Below are positions 16,164 to 24,202 of a stretch of 64,000 nt of DNA, piece after piece (position 1 is the first letter of the stretch; the number at the start of each line of letters is the position of its first letter). Under the pieces are notes generated by a model that was not told the origin of the DNA, did not search any database, and saw only the letters and a program-made list of their open reading frames with translations. Made by a program: the position numbers and the translations under genes. The stretch is from an uncultured bacterium (GTDB lineage: Bacteria > Muiribacteriota > Ozemobacteria > Ozemobacterales > Ozemobacteraceae): contig CALEDQ010000005.1 of assembly GCA_937949615.1 (NCBI GenBank), positions 319,730 through 383,729 on the forward strand. The letters run 5' to 3'.

Positions 16164-19057
16164 GTTCCCTGAGTCGGCAGCTGCGGATTCTGCTGGGCCT
16201 CGACCTTGATGCGGTTAAGCATTTTCGCAGCGTAAATGCCCTGCTGGCTTTTGGGCCCGGCGGCCTTGGCGACCTTCATGAAAACCTGAGCCGCTTCGCG
16301 GTAAGCGCGGCGCCGGTAATAGACCATGCCGAGATTGAGTTTGAGCGTGATATCTTCGGGGCTGATACCGGTTGCCATCACGTAGGCCTTGGTGGCATCG
16401 ATGAGTTTGCCGGTTTTGTAATAGAGGTTGCCGAGAGCCGAATACACATAGGCTGCCCGCGGATTGATCCTGACCGCGTCTTTGAGAAATTTTTCGGCTT
16501 CGCGCATCGCTCCCTGACGCATCTGCTTCATACCTTCGTTAAACGCCTTCTGGAAAAGCTCCTGCTGCTTGCGGGCGTTGGCGATGGCTTTTTCGGTTCT
16601 GCTGAATTCTTCCGGCGGCAGTATCGATTCAAGGGCGGCAAGCGCGTCGCGGCTGATAATCGGGTCTTTGTCTTTAAGGGCTTGAATCAGCACGGTTCTG
16701 GCCGTGGCGGCGCGCAGAGTGCCGAGAGCTCTGATCGCGACCCGGCGTTCATCCCAGTTGGTTTCCGGCTGGGCCATTTTGATGAATTCTGGGATGATTT
16801 CAGGGTTGCCGAGTTCGGCGAGCGCCTCGATATAAGCCAGGCGCGCGTCGCTTTCCTTTTCGCGGTCGAAGCGTTTTTTGAGCTCTTCATAGCAGCGCGG
16901 GTGGCTGGTGCGCGCCAGGGCTTTGATAATGTGATTCTTCAGATCGAGATTGTCTTCGTCGAGCAGCTTGAGCAGGTCGATAAAAGCGCGATTGACGCGC
17001 ATTTCACCGAGAATTCTGATCGCCTGAAATTTAAGCGACCATGACTCACGCTGCAGTGTCGAAATCAGCCCCGGAACCGCACGATCATCACCTATGCGGC
17101 CCAGTGAAACGATGGCGGCCATGGCGAGATCTTCGTCGTCGTCTTCAAGTGCTTCGGTAAGGGCGCTTACCGCTGAATTGTCGCCAAGAATGCCGAGGGT
17201 TTCGGCCGCAGCAATGCGGGCCGGCCAGTATTCATCTTTAAGGTGTGGCTGTACGGCAGCGCTGTCGTCTGAAGAGCCGATCTGGCCAAGACAGAGAATC
17301 GCCTGTCGCCTGATTTCTTCAGATTTGCTCTGCAGCAGCTGAATTATCTGCGGGCGCGCCTCATTTTTAAAGCCGAGCAGGGTGCGGCGGATCCAGTAAT
17401 TGACGTGCTCGTCGAATTTGCCAAGGTTTCTGAGCAGACGCGGCACGATCAATTCTGGCTGCATACGCTGAAAGGTACTGCAGACACTTTCGAGCAGGCT
17501 GCGTTTTTCGCTTTTAAATAATGCGAACAGATCATCGATAATTTCAGCGCCATAATTGGCAAGTGCTTTTTGTGCCGCATCGCGGATCGACTCGGAAGCA
17601 TCTTCAAGAGCTTTGAACAGCAATGGCAGCGACATGCTCGATCTGATCTTGCCAAGCGAACGCAGAACCCAGTAGCGTGTTTCGGAATCGGAGGTGTCGG
17701 TGGCGAGCACCGAGAGCTCCATTAACGCTTCTTCGCCGTAGCTGCCGAGTACATCTGAAGTGGTTTTTCTGATGGTCCAGGAACGGTCTTTGAAAAGCCT
17801 TACCAGGTGCGTATAGAAACCGGCAGGTTTGATTTCACCGATCGAGCGCAGGGCCCAGTATCTGACGTCTTCTTCGGCAGAATTCAGGGCTTTTAGAAGA
17901 CTCGGCACCGCCTTGCCGCCGAAGCTGGTGATAGCTTTGCAGGCATGCTTGCGCACGACCCAGGCCGGGTCGAGGAAACGTTCGATGATGTTTGGCAGGG
18001 CGTCGGGGTTTTTGTAAAAGCTCATGGCTTCGAGAGCCGCCATGCGAATTTCGGGGTCGGGGTCAGCCAGAAACTTGCGGATCTCAGGATAGGCGCTTTT
18101 CTCGTGCATTTTGCCGAGAATCTTGATTGCCCAGTAACGTCTTTCCTTGTCCTGGCTTTCGAGAGCCGAAACCAACGGAAAAACCGCCTCGCTGCCCATA
18201 TCGGTCAACGCCTGGGCCGCAAGAGCTCTCCCCATCCAGTATTCACTTGACAGCGAGTCCATCAGATACGGAATCGAATGGGTACCGAAATCTTTGAGAA
18301 TTTCGTAGATCAGGTCTCTGATCATTTCAGATGGCTGCGACAGTGCTTCGAAAAGTTTGGCTGCGACATTGGGGTCGCCGATTTCTCTGAGGGCGCGCAG
18401 GGCAGCGATTCTGACACCTATGTCGCGGTCCTGCAGTTTTTCGAGAAGAATCTTCGTATGTGTGCGGTCACGGAGATGCCCAAGACAAATTGCTGCCCAG
18501 AATCTGACGTTGGAATCGTTGTCTTCAACAGCTGATTTGAGGGCTTCAGCGGCACCTTTGCCCATTTTGCCGACGGCGATGGCAGATCTTGAGCGGATTT
18601 TCCAGGATTTGTCGCCGAACTGCCTTATCAACAGAGCAAGACTGGCACGCGGGTGGCGGGCCAGACTGCGGGCTGCCATCCCGGCGACTTCGTCGCGCGG
18701 GTCACGCATCAGGGTCATCAGACCATCAGTGGCTTCACTGGTGTCGCAGCTACCTAGAGCATGGGCGACGCGCAGGCGAACATCAGCTGATTTGTCACGC
18801 ACGAGCGGCAGAAGCAGGTCTGGCAGATTCCCGGGATTGATGAGCCCAAGAGCTTCGATAGCGGCGCAGCGCACTTCACGCGAACGGTCATTCATCACGG
18901 TGGCGAGGGGTTCTACAGCAATCGGGGTTTTCAGTTTTCCGAGGGCTTTGACTGCTTTGAGGCGTTTGGTAATAAGAGTTGACCTCAAATCGGTTACGAG
19001 ATCTTCTATTTCTTTCTGAATCTGCGTATCAACTTTGAATTGCGATTTAACCGTCAT
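16160..19057 (-). CDS. Large HEAT-repeat protein with C-terminal TPRs (965 aa)
   Basis: From residue ~15 to ~820 the protein is an almost continuous solenoid of ~31-residue HEAT/PBS-lyase-type repeats (recurrent patterns such as VRxxAAxALGxIGD and WxxRxxAxxALG). A small TPR block (~845-950) follows. No signal peptide or TM is seen, so it is probably a cytoplasmic scaffold. I use the ATG at 19057 because GAGAGG sits 6 bases before it; an in-frame upstream ATG would add 11 unlikely residues. It is coupled to the exported zinc-ribbon protein by a 4-base overlap. The repeats resemble those of phycobilin lyases, but there is no sign of pigment biosynthesis, and no enzyme activity is claimed. Confidence 0.88.
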   Translation of the reverse strand: MTVKSQFKVDTQIQKEIEDLVTDLRSTLITKRLKAVKALGKLKTPIAVEPLATVMNDRSREVRCAAIEALGLINPGNLPDLLLPLVRDKSADVRLRVAHALGSCDTSEATDGLMTLMRDPRDEVAGMAARSLARHPRASLALLIRQFGDKSWKIRSRSAIAVGKMGKGAAEALKSAVEDNDSNVRFWAAICLGHLRDRTHTKILLEKLQDRDIGVRIAALRALREIGDPNVAAKLFEALSQPSEMIRDLIYEILKDFGTHSIPYLMDSLSSEYWMGRALAAQALTDMGSEAVFPLVSALESQDKERRYWAIKILGKMHEKSAYPEIRKFLADPDPEIRMAALEAMSFYKNPDALPNIIERFLDPAWVVRKHACKAITSFGGKAVPSLLKALNSAEEDVRYWALRSIGEIKPAGFYTHLVRLFKDRSWTIRKTTSDVLGSYGEEALMELSVLATDTSDSETRYWVLRSLGKIRSSMSLPLLFKALEDASESIRDAAQKALANYGAEIIDDLFALFKSEKRSLLESVCSTFQRMQPELIVPRLLRNLGKFDEHVNYWIRRTLLGFKNEARPQIIQLLQSKSEEIRRQAILCLGQIGSSDDSAAVQPHLKDEYWPARIAAAETLGILGDNSAVSALTEALEDDDEDLAMAAIVSLGRIGDDRAVPGLISTLQRESWSLKFQAIRILGEMRVNRAFIDLLKLLDEDNLDLKNHIIKALARTSHPRCYEELKKRFDREKESDARLAYIEALAELGNPEIIPEFIKMAQPETNWDERRVAIRALGTLRAATARTVLIQALKDKDPIISRDALAALESILPPEEFSRTEKAIANARKQQELFQKAFNEGMKQMRQGAMREAEKFLKDAVRINPRAAYVYSALGNLYYKTGKLIDATKAYVMATGISPEDITLKLNLGMVYYRRRAYREAAQVFMKVAKAAGPKSQQGIYAAKMLNRIKVEAQQNPQLPTQGT

Positions 19058-19189
19058 TTTCAACCTCTCTGTATAGAAAGAAAATTGCATCAGGCAGTCA
19101 GCCCGGAAGATAAAATACCATATTATCAGCCCGTCATACCCAACTCTTTTTCACAAATGCTTGAGGCTCTGCCGGTTTTTGGCTGGGTG

Positions 19190-19218
19190 TTGACCAAAAT
19201 GGGTTTAGTATATATCAT
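19190..19218 (+). promoter_or_regulatory. Promoter of the secreted-protein / scramblase-like operon
   Basis: TTGACC (19190-19195), a 17-base spacer and TATCAT (19213-19218) each match consensus at five of six positions. The transcript would start near 19225, about 30 nt before the ATG, with a GGGGGAAG ribosome site between them. Confidence 0.65.
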
Positions 19219-19253
19219 GGCGCTGTTATGACCTTGCATATTAGGGGGAAGTT

Positions 19254-20108
19254 ATGAAGAGGCTTTCTATCGCGTTTCTGGTTACTTTCTGCATGTTTAT
19301 TGCCGCTTTTGCAGGTGCAGCCGACGTTAACACCGGTCTCAACGATGACGTTATCGTTGCCGGAGAACCGCCTGTTACAGGCTATGTAATCGACTGCCAC
19401 AACCGCATTCTTGAATTCGTAATTGGCACACGCATGACCGTCGCTCAGAAAGAAACTTTTCTGAACGCCATCACCGCCGAAGTCTCAACTATGAACAGAG
19501 AAGACCGCGACAATTTTGTGCAGGTGATCGAACTGGTCGATTCGCTCTCACAGCTGGGCGAAGAAGATCGGGAAGAAATCCGCCAGGATCTCGAAAAGGA
19601 CTTTCTGGAAAGTGCCGCCGCTCTTTCCGATGACGCCGCCGCCAAACAGTTTATGGCGCTGAAAAACGACAGTTTCAAGCTGGTTGTCGATCAGGCTGAA
19701 TTCAACGTGACCAATCAGTCGGTTGAAGCTCTCTCTGAATACCTGGCTTTTATTGCAAACCCAGAAAAGCCGATCTGGCCGGATGCAAAAGCTATCGATG
19801 CCATCAAGGTAAGAGTTAAGGCCGGTTTTGCCGCTCTTAAAGACGAAGAACGCCAGGCTCTCGATGACTTTCAGCTCACCTGGTATCTGATTCGCGCCGC
19901 CTGGCAGGGTACTGCCGATGCCGCCAAAAAAGACGCCTGGCGCAAGGGTTTTGCTGCTCTTGGTCTTAAAGCCGGCGAAGTTCCTGAAGTCAATCAGATT
20001 AAAGCCGCCATTTCGACAGATGTCTATGGCGATATGCTCGACGCCGCTACCCAGATGGGTGTTGCCCCCCTGGAATGGTCTGCCAGCACTACTCTTAAAA
20101 TCTGGTAA
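19254..20108 (+). CDS. Secreted helical protein of unknown function (284 aa)
   Basis: A signal peptide (residues 1-22, ...FAGA-AD) leads into a mostly alpha-helical, acidic protein (~60-270) with no motif I recognise. Asp/Glu/Ala-rich helices such as SLSQLGEEDREEIRQDLEKD dominate. The RBS is GGGGGAAG 3 bases before the ATG, and a strong promoter is close. The gene lies 15 bases before a scramblase-like gene, and the two probably form an operon. Function unknown. Confidence 0.75.
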   Translation: MKRLSIAFLVTFCMFIAAFAGAADVNTGLNDDVIVAGEPPVTGYVIDCHNRILEFVIGTRMTVAQKETFLNAITAEVSTMNREDRDNFVQVIELVDSLSQLGEEDREEIRQDLEKDFLESAAALSDDAAAKQFMALKNDSFKLVVDQAEFNVTNQSVEALSEYLAFIANPEKPIWPDAKAIDAIKVRVKAGFAALKDEERQALDDFQLTWYLIRAAWQGTADAAKKDAWRKGFAALGLKAGEVPEVNQIKAAISTDVYGDMLDAATQMGVAPLEWSASTTLKIW

Positions 20109-20123
20109 GCCAGGAGACAAACC

Positions 20124-20702
20124 ATGGCTTCAATACCGATGAAAAAAAAGTATTTCGTCAGAGAGCTGGTTGGCGCAACCAGTGTTGGCGAATACTACCT
20201 GATCGCCGACCCCGAGAATGATCGTGGTCTGGCTATGGTCGAAGAACAGACGCCGATGTCGCAGGTCGTCGCCCGGGCATTTCTCGATAAGGCATTTCTG
20301 CCGGTGACCCTGGTGATGAAAAATGTCGAAGGTGGCGAAGTCCTGAAAATTACCAAACCGGTTTCACTGCTGAAATCGGTTTTTACGGTTCATAATGCCG
20401 ACGGCAAGGTGCTGTGTGTTTTTAAGCACTGTGTTTCTCTGTTTCGCCCGGTGGTAAGTGTCGAAGATGGAAACGGCCAGTCTCTCGGCGCTATCGAAGG
20501 CTGCTGGAAATTCAGGCTGTTCCAGTTCAGAGATAACAACGGTAATGGCATTGCCACCATCAGGCATCTTTACGGTGGTATCACCCGCGAACTGCTGACA
20601 ACCGCCGACGATTACGAAGTCGATATTCACTCTGACTCTTCAATGAACCTGATAAGTCTTGCAGCAACGATCTGCATCGACTTCATGTTTCACGAAAGCT
20701 GA
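20124..20702 (+). CDS. LURP-one/phospholipid scramblase-like (tubby-fold) protein
   Basis: The 192 residues alternate short beta hairpins of the pattern F-V...Y-x-I-x-D...G-x-x-L, repeated across the chain (EYYLIADPEN, FTVHNADGKVLCVF, VVSVEDGNGQSLGAI, LFQFRDNNGNGIATI). A hydrophobic helix follows near the end (MNLISLAATICIDFMF). This is the layout of LURP-one-related / scramblase proteins, which have a 12-stranded barrel around a buried C-terminal helix. The bacterial members' role is unknown. It is cytoplasmic as predicted (no signal peptide) and probably co-transcribed with the secreted protein just upstream. The family call rests on pattern, not alignment. Confidence 0.65.
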   Translation: MASIPMKKKYFVRELVGATSVGEYYLIADPENDRGLAMVEEQTPMSQVVARAFLDKAFLPVTLVMKNVEGGEVLKITKPVSLLKSVFTVHNADGKVLCVFKHCVSLFRPVVSVEDGNGQSLGAIEGCWKFRLFQFRDNNGNGIATIRHLYGGITRELLTTADDYEVDIHSDSSMNLISLAATICIDFMFHES

Positions 20703-20703
20703 T

Positions 20704-21594
20704 TCAGAGCAGACCAAGCTTTTTTGCACGACGCCTGGCCCACATCTGGGTCAGGCGTCCGCTTATATTGGCAATATTGAGCGCTGTCGCCAGATGTTTC
20801 TCGTAAAAAGGCGTCAGATAGGCAAGACGAACGAGCTGCCAGTAGAGAGTGTGAATATTGTCACTCGAAAAATGCAGTTCATCATCTTCGCCCGGAAAAT
20901 TCCAGCTTTTGCGCAGCCTGGCGGCGGCTTTTTCGCCGTCCCGCATTTTTACAACTGCTTTGAATGGCCCGTCTGGTATAAACAGCCTTTCGGCTGCCCC
21001 GCTCAGCGAGCTGACGGCAGCATCGGCAAGGTTCTGCCTGATGTTCTGTGGTGTTTCGGCAAGCGGCTTGTTGACCGTAAAAGTTTTAATGTGCTTTATC
21101 GCTCTGACGGCCTGATTACAGGCGGTTTCACAGCCGGAAAAAAACGTCGGAACCAGCCCGGCCGGTGCTACCGATGCCGCAAACAACTCGGCTTCGGTCA
21201 GCGGTTCGCCGTTCACGAGAATTCTGGCAAATTTTGAAGTCAGGGTGTGAGGCAAAAAGCCGTCTGTGCCAGAGGCTGCATGCATGCCGGTCATCAAGAG
21301 ATAATTGAAGCCCCTGGCTTCGCCGATGCCGATAATCGGGCCAATCTGATAGCCCTGGTCTATTTCGATGCCTTCGTCGATCAATTCTCTGAACAGGTTA
21401 TAGCCGGTGCGGTGAAAATCCTTGACCCTGACCCGGCTGACACCACTGTTGAGCAGTTGCCGTCCGATCTGGTCAATATCGCGCGACATTTCGACGCAGG
21501 CTCTGACCCAGCCATCGTTGAACAGCTGTGAATCCTGGCGGTTGTGACAGCCGGTCGAACCTTCGATATCGGCAATGATGAATACCGAAGTCAT
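20704..21594 (-). CDS. M55-family D-aminopeptidase (DppA-like)
   Basis: Zinc-ligand motifs of the M55 family appear in order: IADIEGSTG (Asp, Glu), VKDFHRTG (His), GMHAAS (His) and a later Glu in TEAELFAAS. The length (296 aa) is close to that of B. subtilis DppA (~274). Known members are metal-dependent aminopeptidases acting on D-amino-acid peptides, usually linked to recycling of peptidoglycan-derived peptides. The DxHG site reads DFHR here, a small deviation. Its start overlaps the stop of the upstream YitT gene by 4 bases, so both come from one transcript. Confidence 0.82.
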   Translation of the reverse strand: MTSVFIIADIEGSTGCHNRQDSQLFNDGWVRACVEMSRDIDQIGRQLLNSGVSRVRVKDFHRTGYNLFRELIDEGIEIDQGYQIGPIIGIGEARGFNYLLMTGMHAASGTDGFLPHTLTSKFARILVNGEPLTEAELFAASVAPAGLVPTFFSGCETACNQAVRAIKHIKTFTVNKPLAETPQNIRQNLADAAVSSLSGAAERLFIPDGPFKAVVKMRDGEKAAARLRKSWNFPGEDDELHFSSDNIHTLYWQLVRLAYLTPFYEKHLATALNIANISGRLTQMWARRRAKKLGLL

Positions 21595-22484
21595 TCTTCT
21601 TCAGCGACTTTCTGAAATCTGACTTCGTCTTCGAGCTTGGTAAAACCGTGCCCGATGACCTGGCGGGCATCACCGACAATTACGAAGGCTTTCGGGTCGT
21701 TATCGTAGACGATGCGGCGCAATATCGGTAGTTCTCCACGACGAATGGCTGTTAAAAGCACCCCGACCGGTTTCCCTGAATACATGCCGATCCCTTCGAG
21801 GCTGGTAACGCCGCGGTGCAGTTCTTCGATAATCGCCCAGCCGATGACATCCGACTGTTTTGAAATGATCGTCACGGTTCTGAAGACCGACATGCCTTCC
21901 AGTACGGCGTCGATGACCTTGCTGGTGAAAAAGACGGTGATCAGGCCGTAAAGTGCAAGCTCGGCCCCGAAGGTGAAACCGGCCAGACCGGTGACGATAA
22001 TGTTCGAGACGAGTGTGACATCGCCAATCGGAATGCGGTATTTGTAGTGAAGTATCTGGCTGACGATATCCATGCCGCCGCTGGTGCCACCGGCTTTAAA
22101 GGTGATGCCAACCCCGATGCCCGAAAGAATGCCGCCATAAAGACCGGCAAGAATCGGGTTGGTGGTCATCGGTGCCACCGGTATGACGTTCATCATGACT
22201 TCAATGGCGGCCGAGTTGACGATGATCGAGAAGAGGGTTTTCCAGGCAGAACCGCGCCCGATAATTTTTGCCTGCATGGCAATCAGAACGATGTTGCAGA
22301 TAAGAATGGTAAAGCCCACGGGCATTTTGACGACGAAAAAAAGTATCGTGGCAATGCCGGAGATGCCTCCCGGGGCGATCCGGTTCGGCACGGTAAAGGC
22401 GGTCATGCTGAATGCAAGCAGCAGTGCACCTGAAATCAGATAAAAAATATCGAGCGGCCGAACAGTATCAGAAGGTTTTGCCAT
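21591..22484 (-). CDS. YitT-family membrane protein (DUF161 + DUF2179)
   Basis: Six hydrophobic segments cover residues ~10-200, with glycine-rich loops typical of the family (RIAPGGISGIATI; GGILSGIGVGITFKAGGTSGGMDI). A soluble C-terminal DUF2179 domain (~215-297) follows with FRTVTIISKQ and VVIGDARQV-type strands. The RBS CGGAG is 5 bases before the ATG. The substrate is not firmly known for the family. The overlap with the M55 peptidase hints at a link to amino-acid or peptide handling, which is inference. Confidence 0.88.
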   Translation of the reverse strand: MAKPSDTVRPLDIFYLISGALLLAFSMTAFTVPNRIAPGGISGIATILFFVVKMPVGFTILICNIVLIAMQAKIIGRGSAWKTLFSIIVNSAAIEVMMNVIPVAPMTTNPILAGLYGGILSGIGVGITFKAGGTSGGMDIVSQILHYKYRIPIGDVTLVSNIIVTGLAGFTFGAELALYGLITVFFTSKVIDAVLEGMSVFRTVTIISKQSDVIGWAIIEELHRGVTSLEGIGMYSGKPVGVLLTAIRRGELPILRRIVYDNDPKAFVIVGDARQVIGHGFTKLEDEVRFQKVAEEE

Positions 22485-22520
22485 GCAATCTCCGGTTTAA
22501 TCGGTTTGGAAATCGCGGGC

Positions 22521-22549
22521 ATTCTAGCACAGAAAAATACGGCTAACAA
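22521..22549 (-). promoter_or_regulatory. Promoter of the YitT / M55 peptidase operon
   Basis: On the minus strand, TTGTTA (22549-22544), a 17-base spacer and TAGAAT (22526-22521) lie 37 bases before the ATG at 22484. Confidence 0.55.
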
Positions 22550-22645
22550 TCCCGGGGCAATTCCCGGCAGCTGATTGTCTGCTTGATTTTGCCACGGGGT
22601 TAAGTTAGCATGAACCCGTGACCTGAAAGTGGCAAACGCCTTTTG

Positions 22646-22780
22646 TCAGTCTTCGTTATTGAACTGGCCGCGGTAAAATATGACGAATTTGCAGTGGCTG
22701 CAGTTGAGCGTAAAATAGGGGGTCTGACGACCGGTATGAGATCTGCGAATCATCGGAGCATTGCATTGTGGGCAAAGCAT
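22646..22780 (-). CDS. 44-residue zinc-ribbon protein
   Basis: The ATG at 22780 is preceded by GGAGG at an ideal 6-base spacing and opens a 44-codon frame ending at TGA (22648-22646). The protein has two CxxC knuckles (C3xxC6 and C27xxC30) in MLCPQCNAPM and LNCSHCKFV, separated by basic and aromatic residues (a one-zinc ribbon), then an acidic end (NNED). The ribosome site and the intact ribbon argue that the gene is real despite its size. It is divergent from the membrane sensor-like gene at 22843. Role unknown: nucleic-acid or protein binding are both possible. Confidence 0.72.
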   Translation of the reverse strand: MLCPQCNAPMIRRSHTGRQTPYFTLNCSHCKFVIFYRGQFNNED

Positions 22781-22842
22781 AGGGTGCCTCCATTATCTGA
22801 TTACATTTTTCCCTGTCCTGATAAATATATCGGCATAATTCC

Positions 22843-24201
22843 ATGAAAAATTCAGTCTTTTTTTTATCAAAAAATTCACGCTCGGGAAAAGCGCAGACCC
22901 GCTATCTGGCCGGCCTGGTCGCCGGGCTGCTCATGCTGGTTCTCGCCTTCTGGCTGCACCGTTTTCCACAGCGGCAGGCAAGACTGGTTGCTGAAGCCAG
23001 GTCACAGGCAATCATTCAGATTGCAGTTGCAGCGGCGGCCCGCCCGGCTGTCAATGTTAAAAACTCTCTGACTCTTCTTGCCCGGTTGCCGGTGCTGCGC
23101 CAGTTCAATACTGGCAGGGGACTGGTAGAAGATATTGGCGAATGGCGCAGTGATTTTACTCTGCTGCTCGAATCATTTGAAGCACCTCTGGCTTCCATGT
23201 GGCAGGAATTTATCGATGCCGGCCGTGGACTTGAGTGGTGGCAGAGTATCCCAGATGCCGCACTGATGCGTTTCTGGAGCCTTGGAACCTTTGGCTGCCT
23301 GCAGTTTGAAAATGAAGAAGATCAACCCCCTTTCGGTCTGGTCTCAATTTCAGAAGAAGAACACGCAAGAATTTCGCTTATGGCAGGCATCGTTCCAGAA
23401 ACCATGCGTTGGCTTACCGCCGGTTTCGATCATTTTTTTGTTCCGCTTTCACAGACCTTGAAATTTGCCGGTATGCTGCCCGGCTTATATTCCAGCAGTG
23501 ACCAGCCTGCCACCCCGGTGCAAAATCTTCTGGCCCTGATGCTCGATGATGGCCAGATCCGTGCTCTGGCGCTGAAAAATCTTTCGGGTAATATACTTGC
23601 TGTTGCCGGCGATGCTGAACTCTTTGCTTCAGATCCTGACGATCGTGACTGCCGAACGATCAAAGGCGGAGTTCCATTTTTCTGCGGCCCGGTTACTTAT
23701 AATCAACAGCAGAAACGACCGGTGTGGTGGGTTGCCGTTCCGGTGCGTAACGAATTCCGGCAGCCGGTAGCCTGTCTTTCGGCAATGGTCGACGTCAGTT
23801 ATCTCAGTGAAATGGCCGATAAAACCAGTTCTGGCCCAGACAGCCTCGTTTTTACCGAACGCAGCGGCGTTGCTATTGGTCATCACGACCCTCAGATAGT
23901 TGCGCAGCAGGTTAATCTGAGCGCTGCACTGCTGCCCATCGCAGAAATAGAAGAGAAGCCGATCAGCGGCGTTGCGCGTCGAAATGATCGGGTGCTTCTG
24001 CAGACTGCCGCATCATTGAAACATTCAGGCCTGCGCTATCTGCCCGACTGGTATATCTTTATCCAGACCGATCTCACGCATGAAAATTATATCGATGATT
24101 ATCTGATTCTGCTGTGTGTAATTCTGCTTGCTGCAACTGGTGTGTATGTTTTATCCTGTTGCGTTGTACGTATAACCAATTCATCCTTTGAGGAAAGATA
24201 A
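22843..24201 (+). CDS. Membrane protein with large extracytoplasmic sensor-like domain
   Basis: One TM helix (residues ~21-40) and another at the C-terminus (~423-443) flank ~380 periplasmic residues. The outer region looks like a double-Cache-type fold (PVWWVAVPVRNEFRQPVACLSAMVDVSYL resembles the PYxxxxTGxxxxxxSxP segment with its following helix) but lacks the usual tyrosine signature. Only ~9 cytoplasmic residues follow the last helix, so there is no output domain of its own. It directly precedes two TPR genes and a CHASE2-GGDEF cyclase, so it may report to those partners. No Shine-Dalgarno is visible at the ATG, and the start is less certain than the reading frame. Confidence 0.65.
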   Translation: MKNSVFFLSKNSRSGKAQTRYLAGLVAGLLMLVLAFWLHRFPQRQARLVAEARSQAIIQIAVAAAARPAVNVKNSLTLLARLPVLRQFNTGRGLVEDIGEWRSDFTLLLESFEAPLASMWQEFIDAGRGLEWWQSIPDAALMRFWSLGTFGCLQFENEEDQPPFGLVSISEEEHARISLMAGIVPETMRWLTAGFDHFFVPLSQTLKFAGMLPGLYSSSDQPATPVQNLLALMLDDGQIRALALKNLSGNILAVAGDAELFASDPDDRDCRTIKGGVPFFCGPVTYNQQQKRPVWWVAVPVRNEFRQPVACLSAMVDVSYLSEMADKTSSGPDSLVFTERSGVAIGHHDPQIVAQQVNLSAALLPIAEIEEKPISGVARRNDRVLLQTAASLKHSGLRYLPDWYIFIQTDLTHENYIDDYLILLCVILLAATGVYVLSCCVVRITNSSFEER

Positions 24202-24202
24202 A

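Noticed and set aside
22656..22844. A minus-strand frame of 62 codons overlapping the zinc-ribbon gene
   Set aside because: It is a different frame, has no cysteine pattern, and its supposed start has no ribosome site. The 44-codon frame has both.
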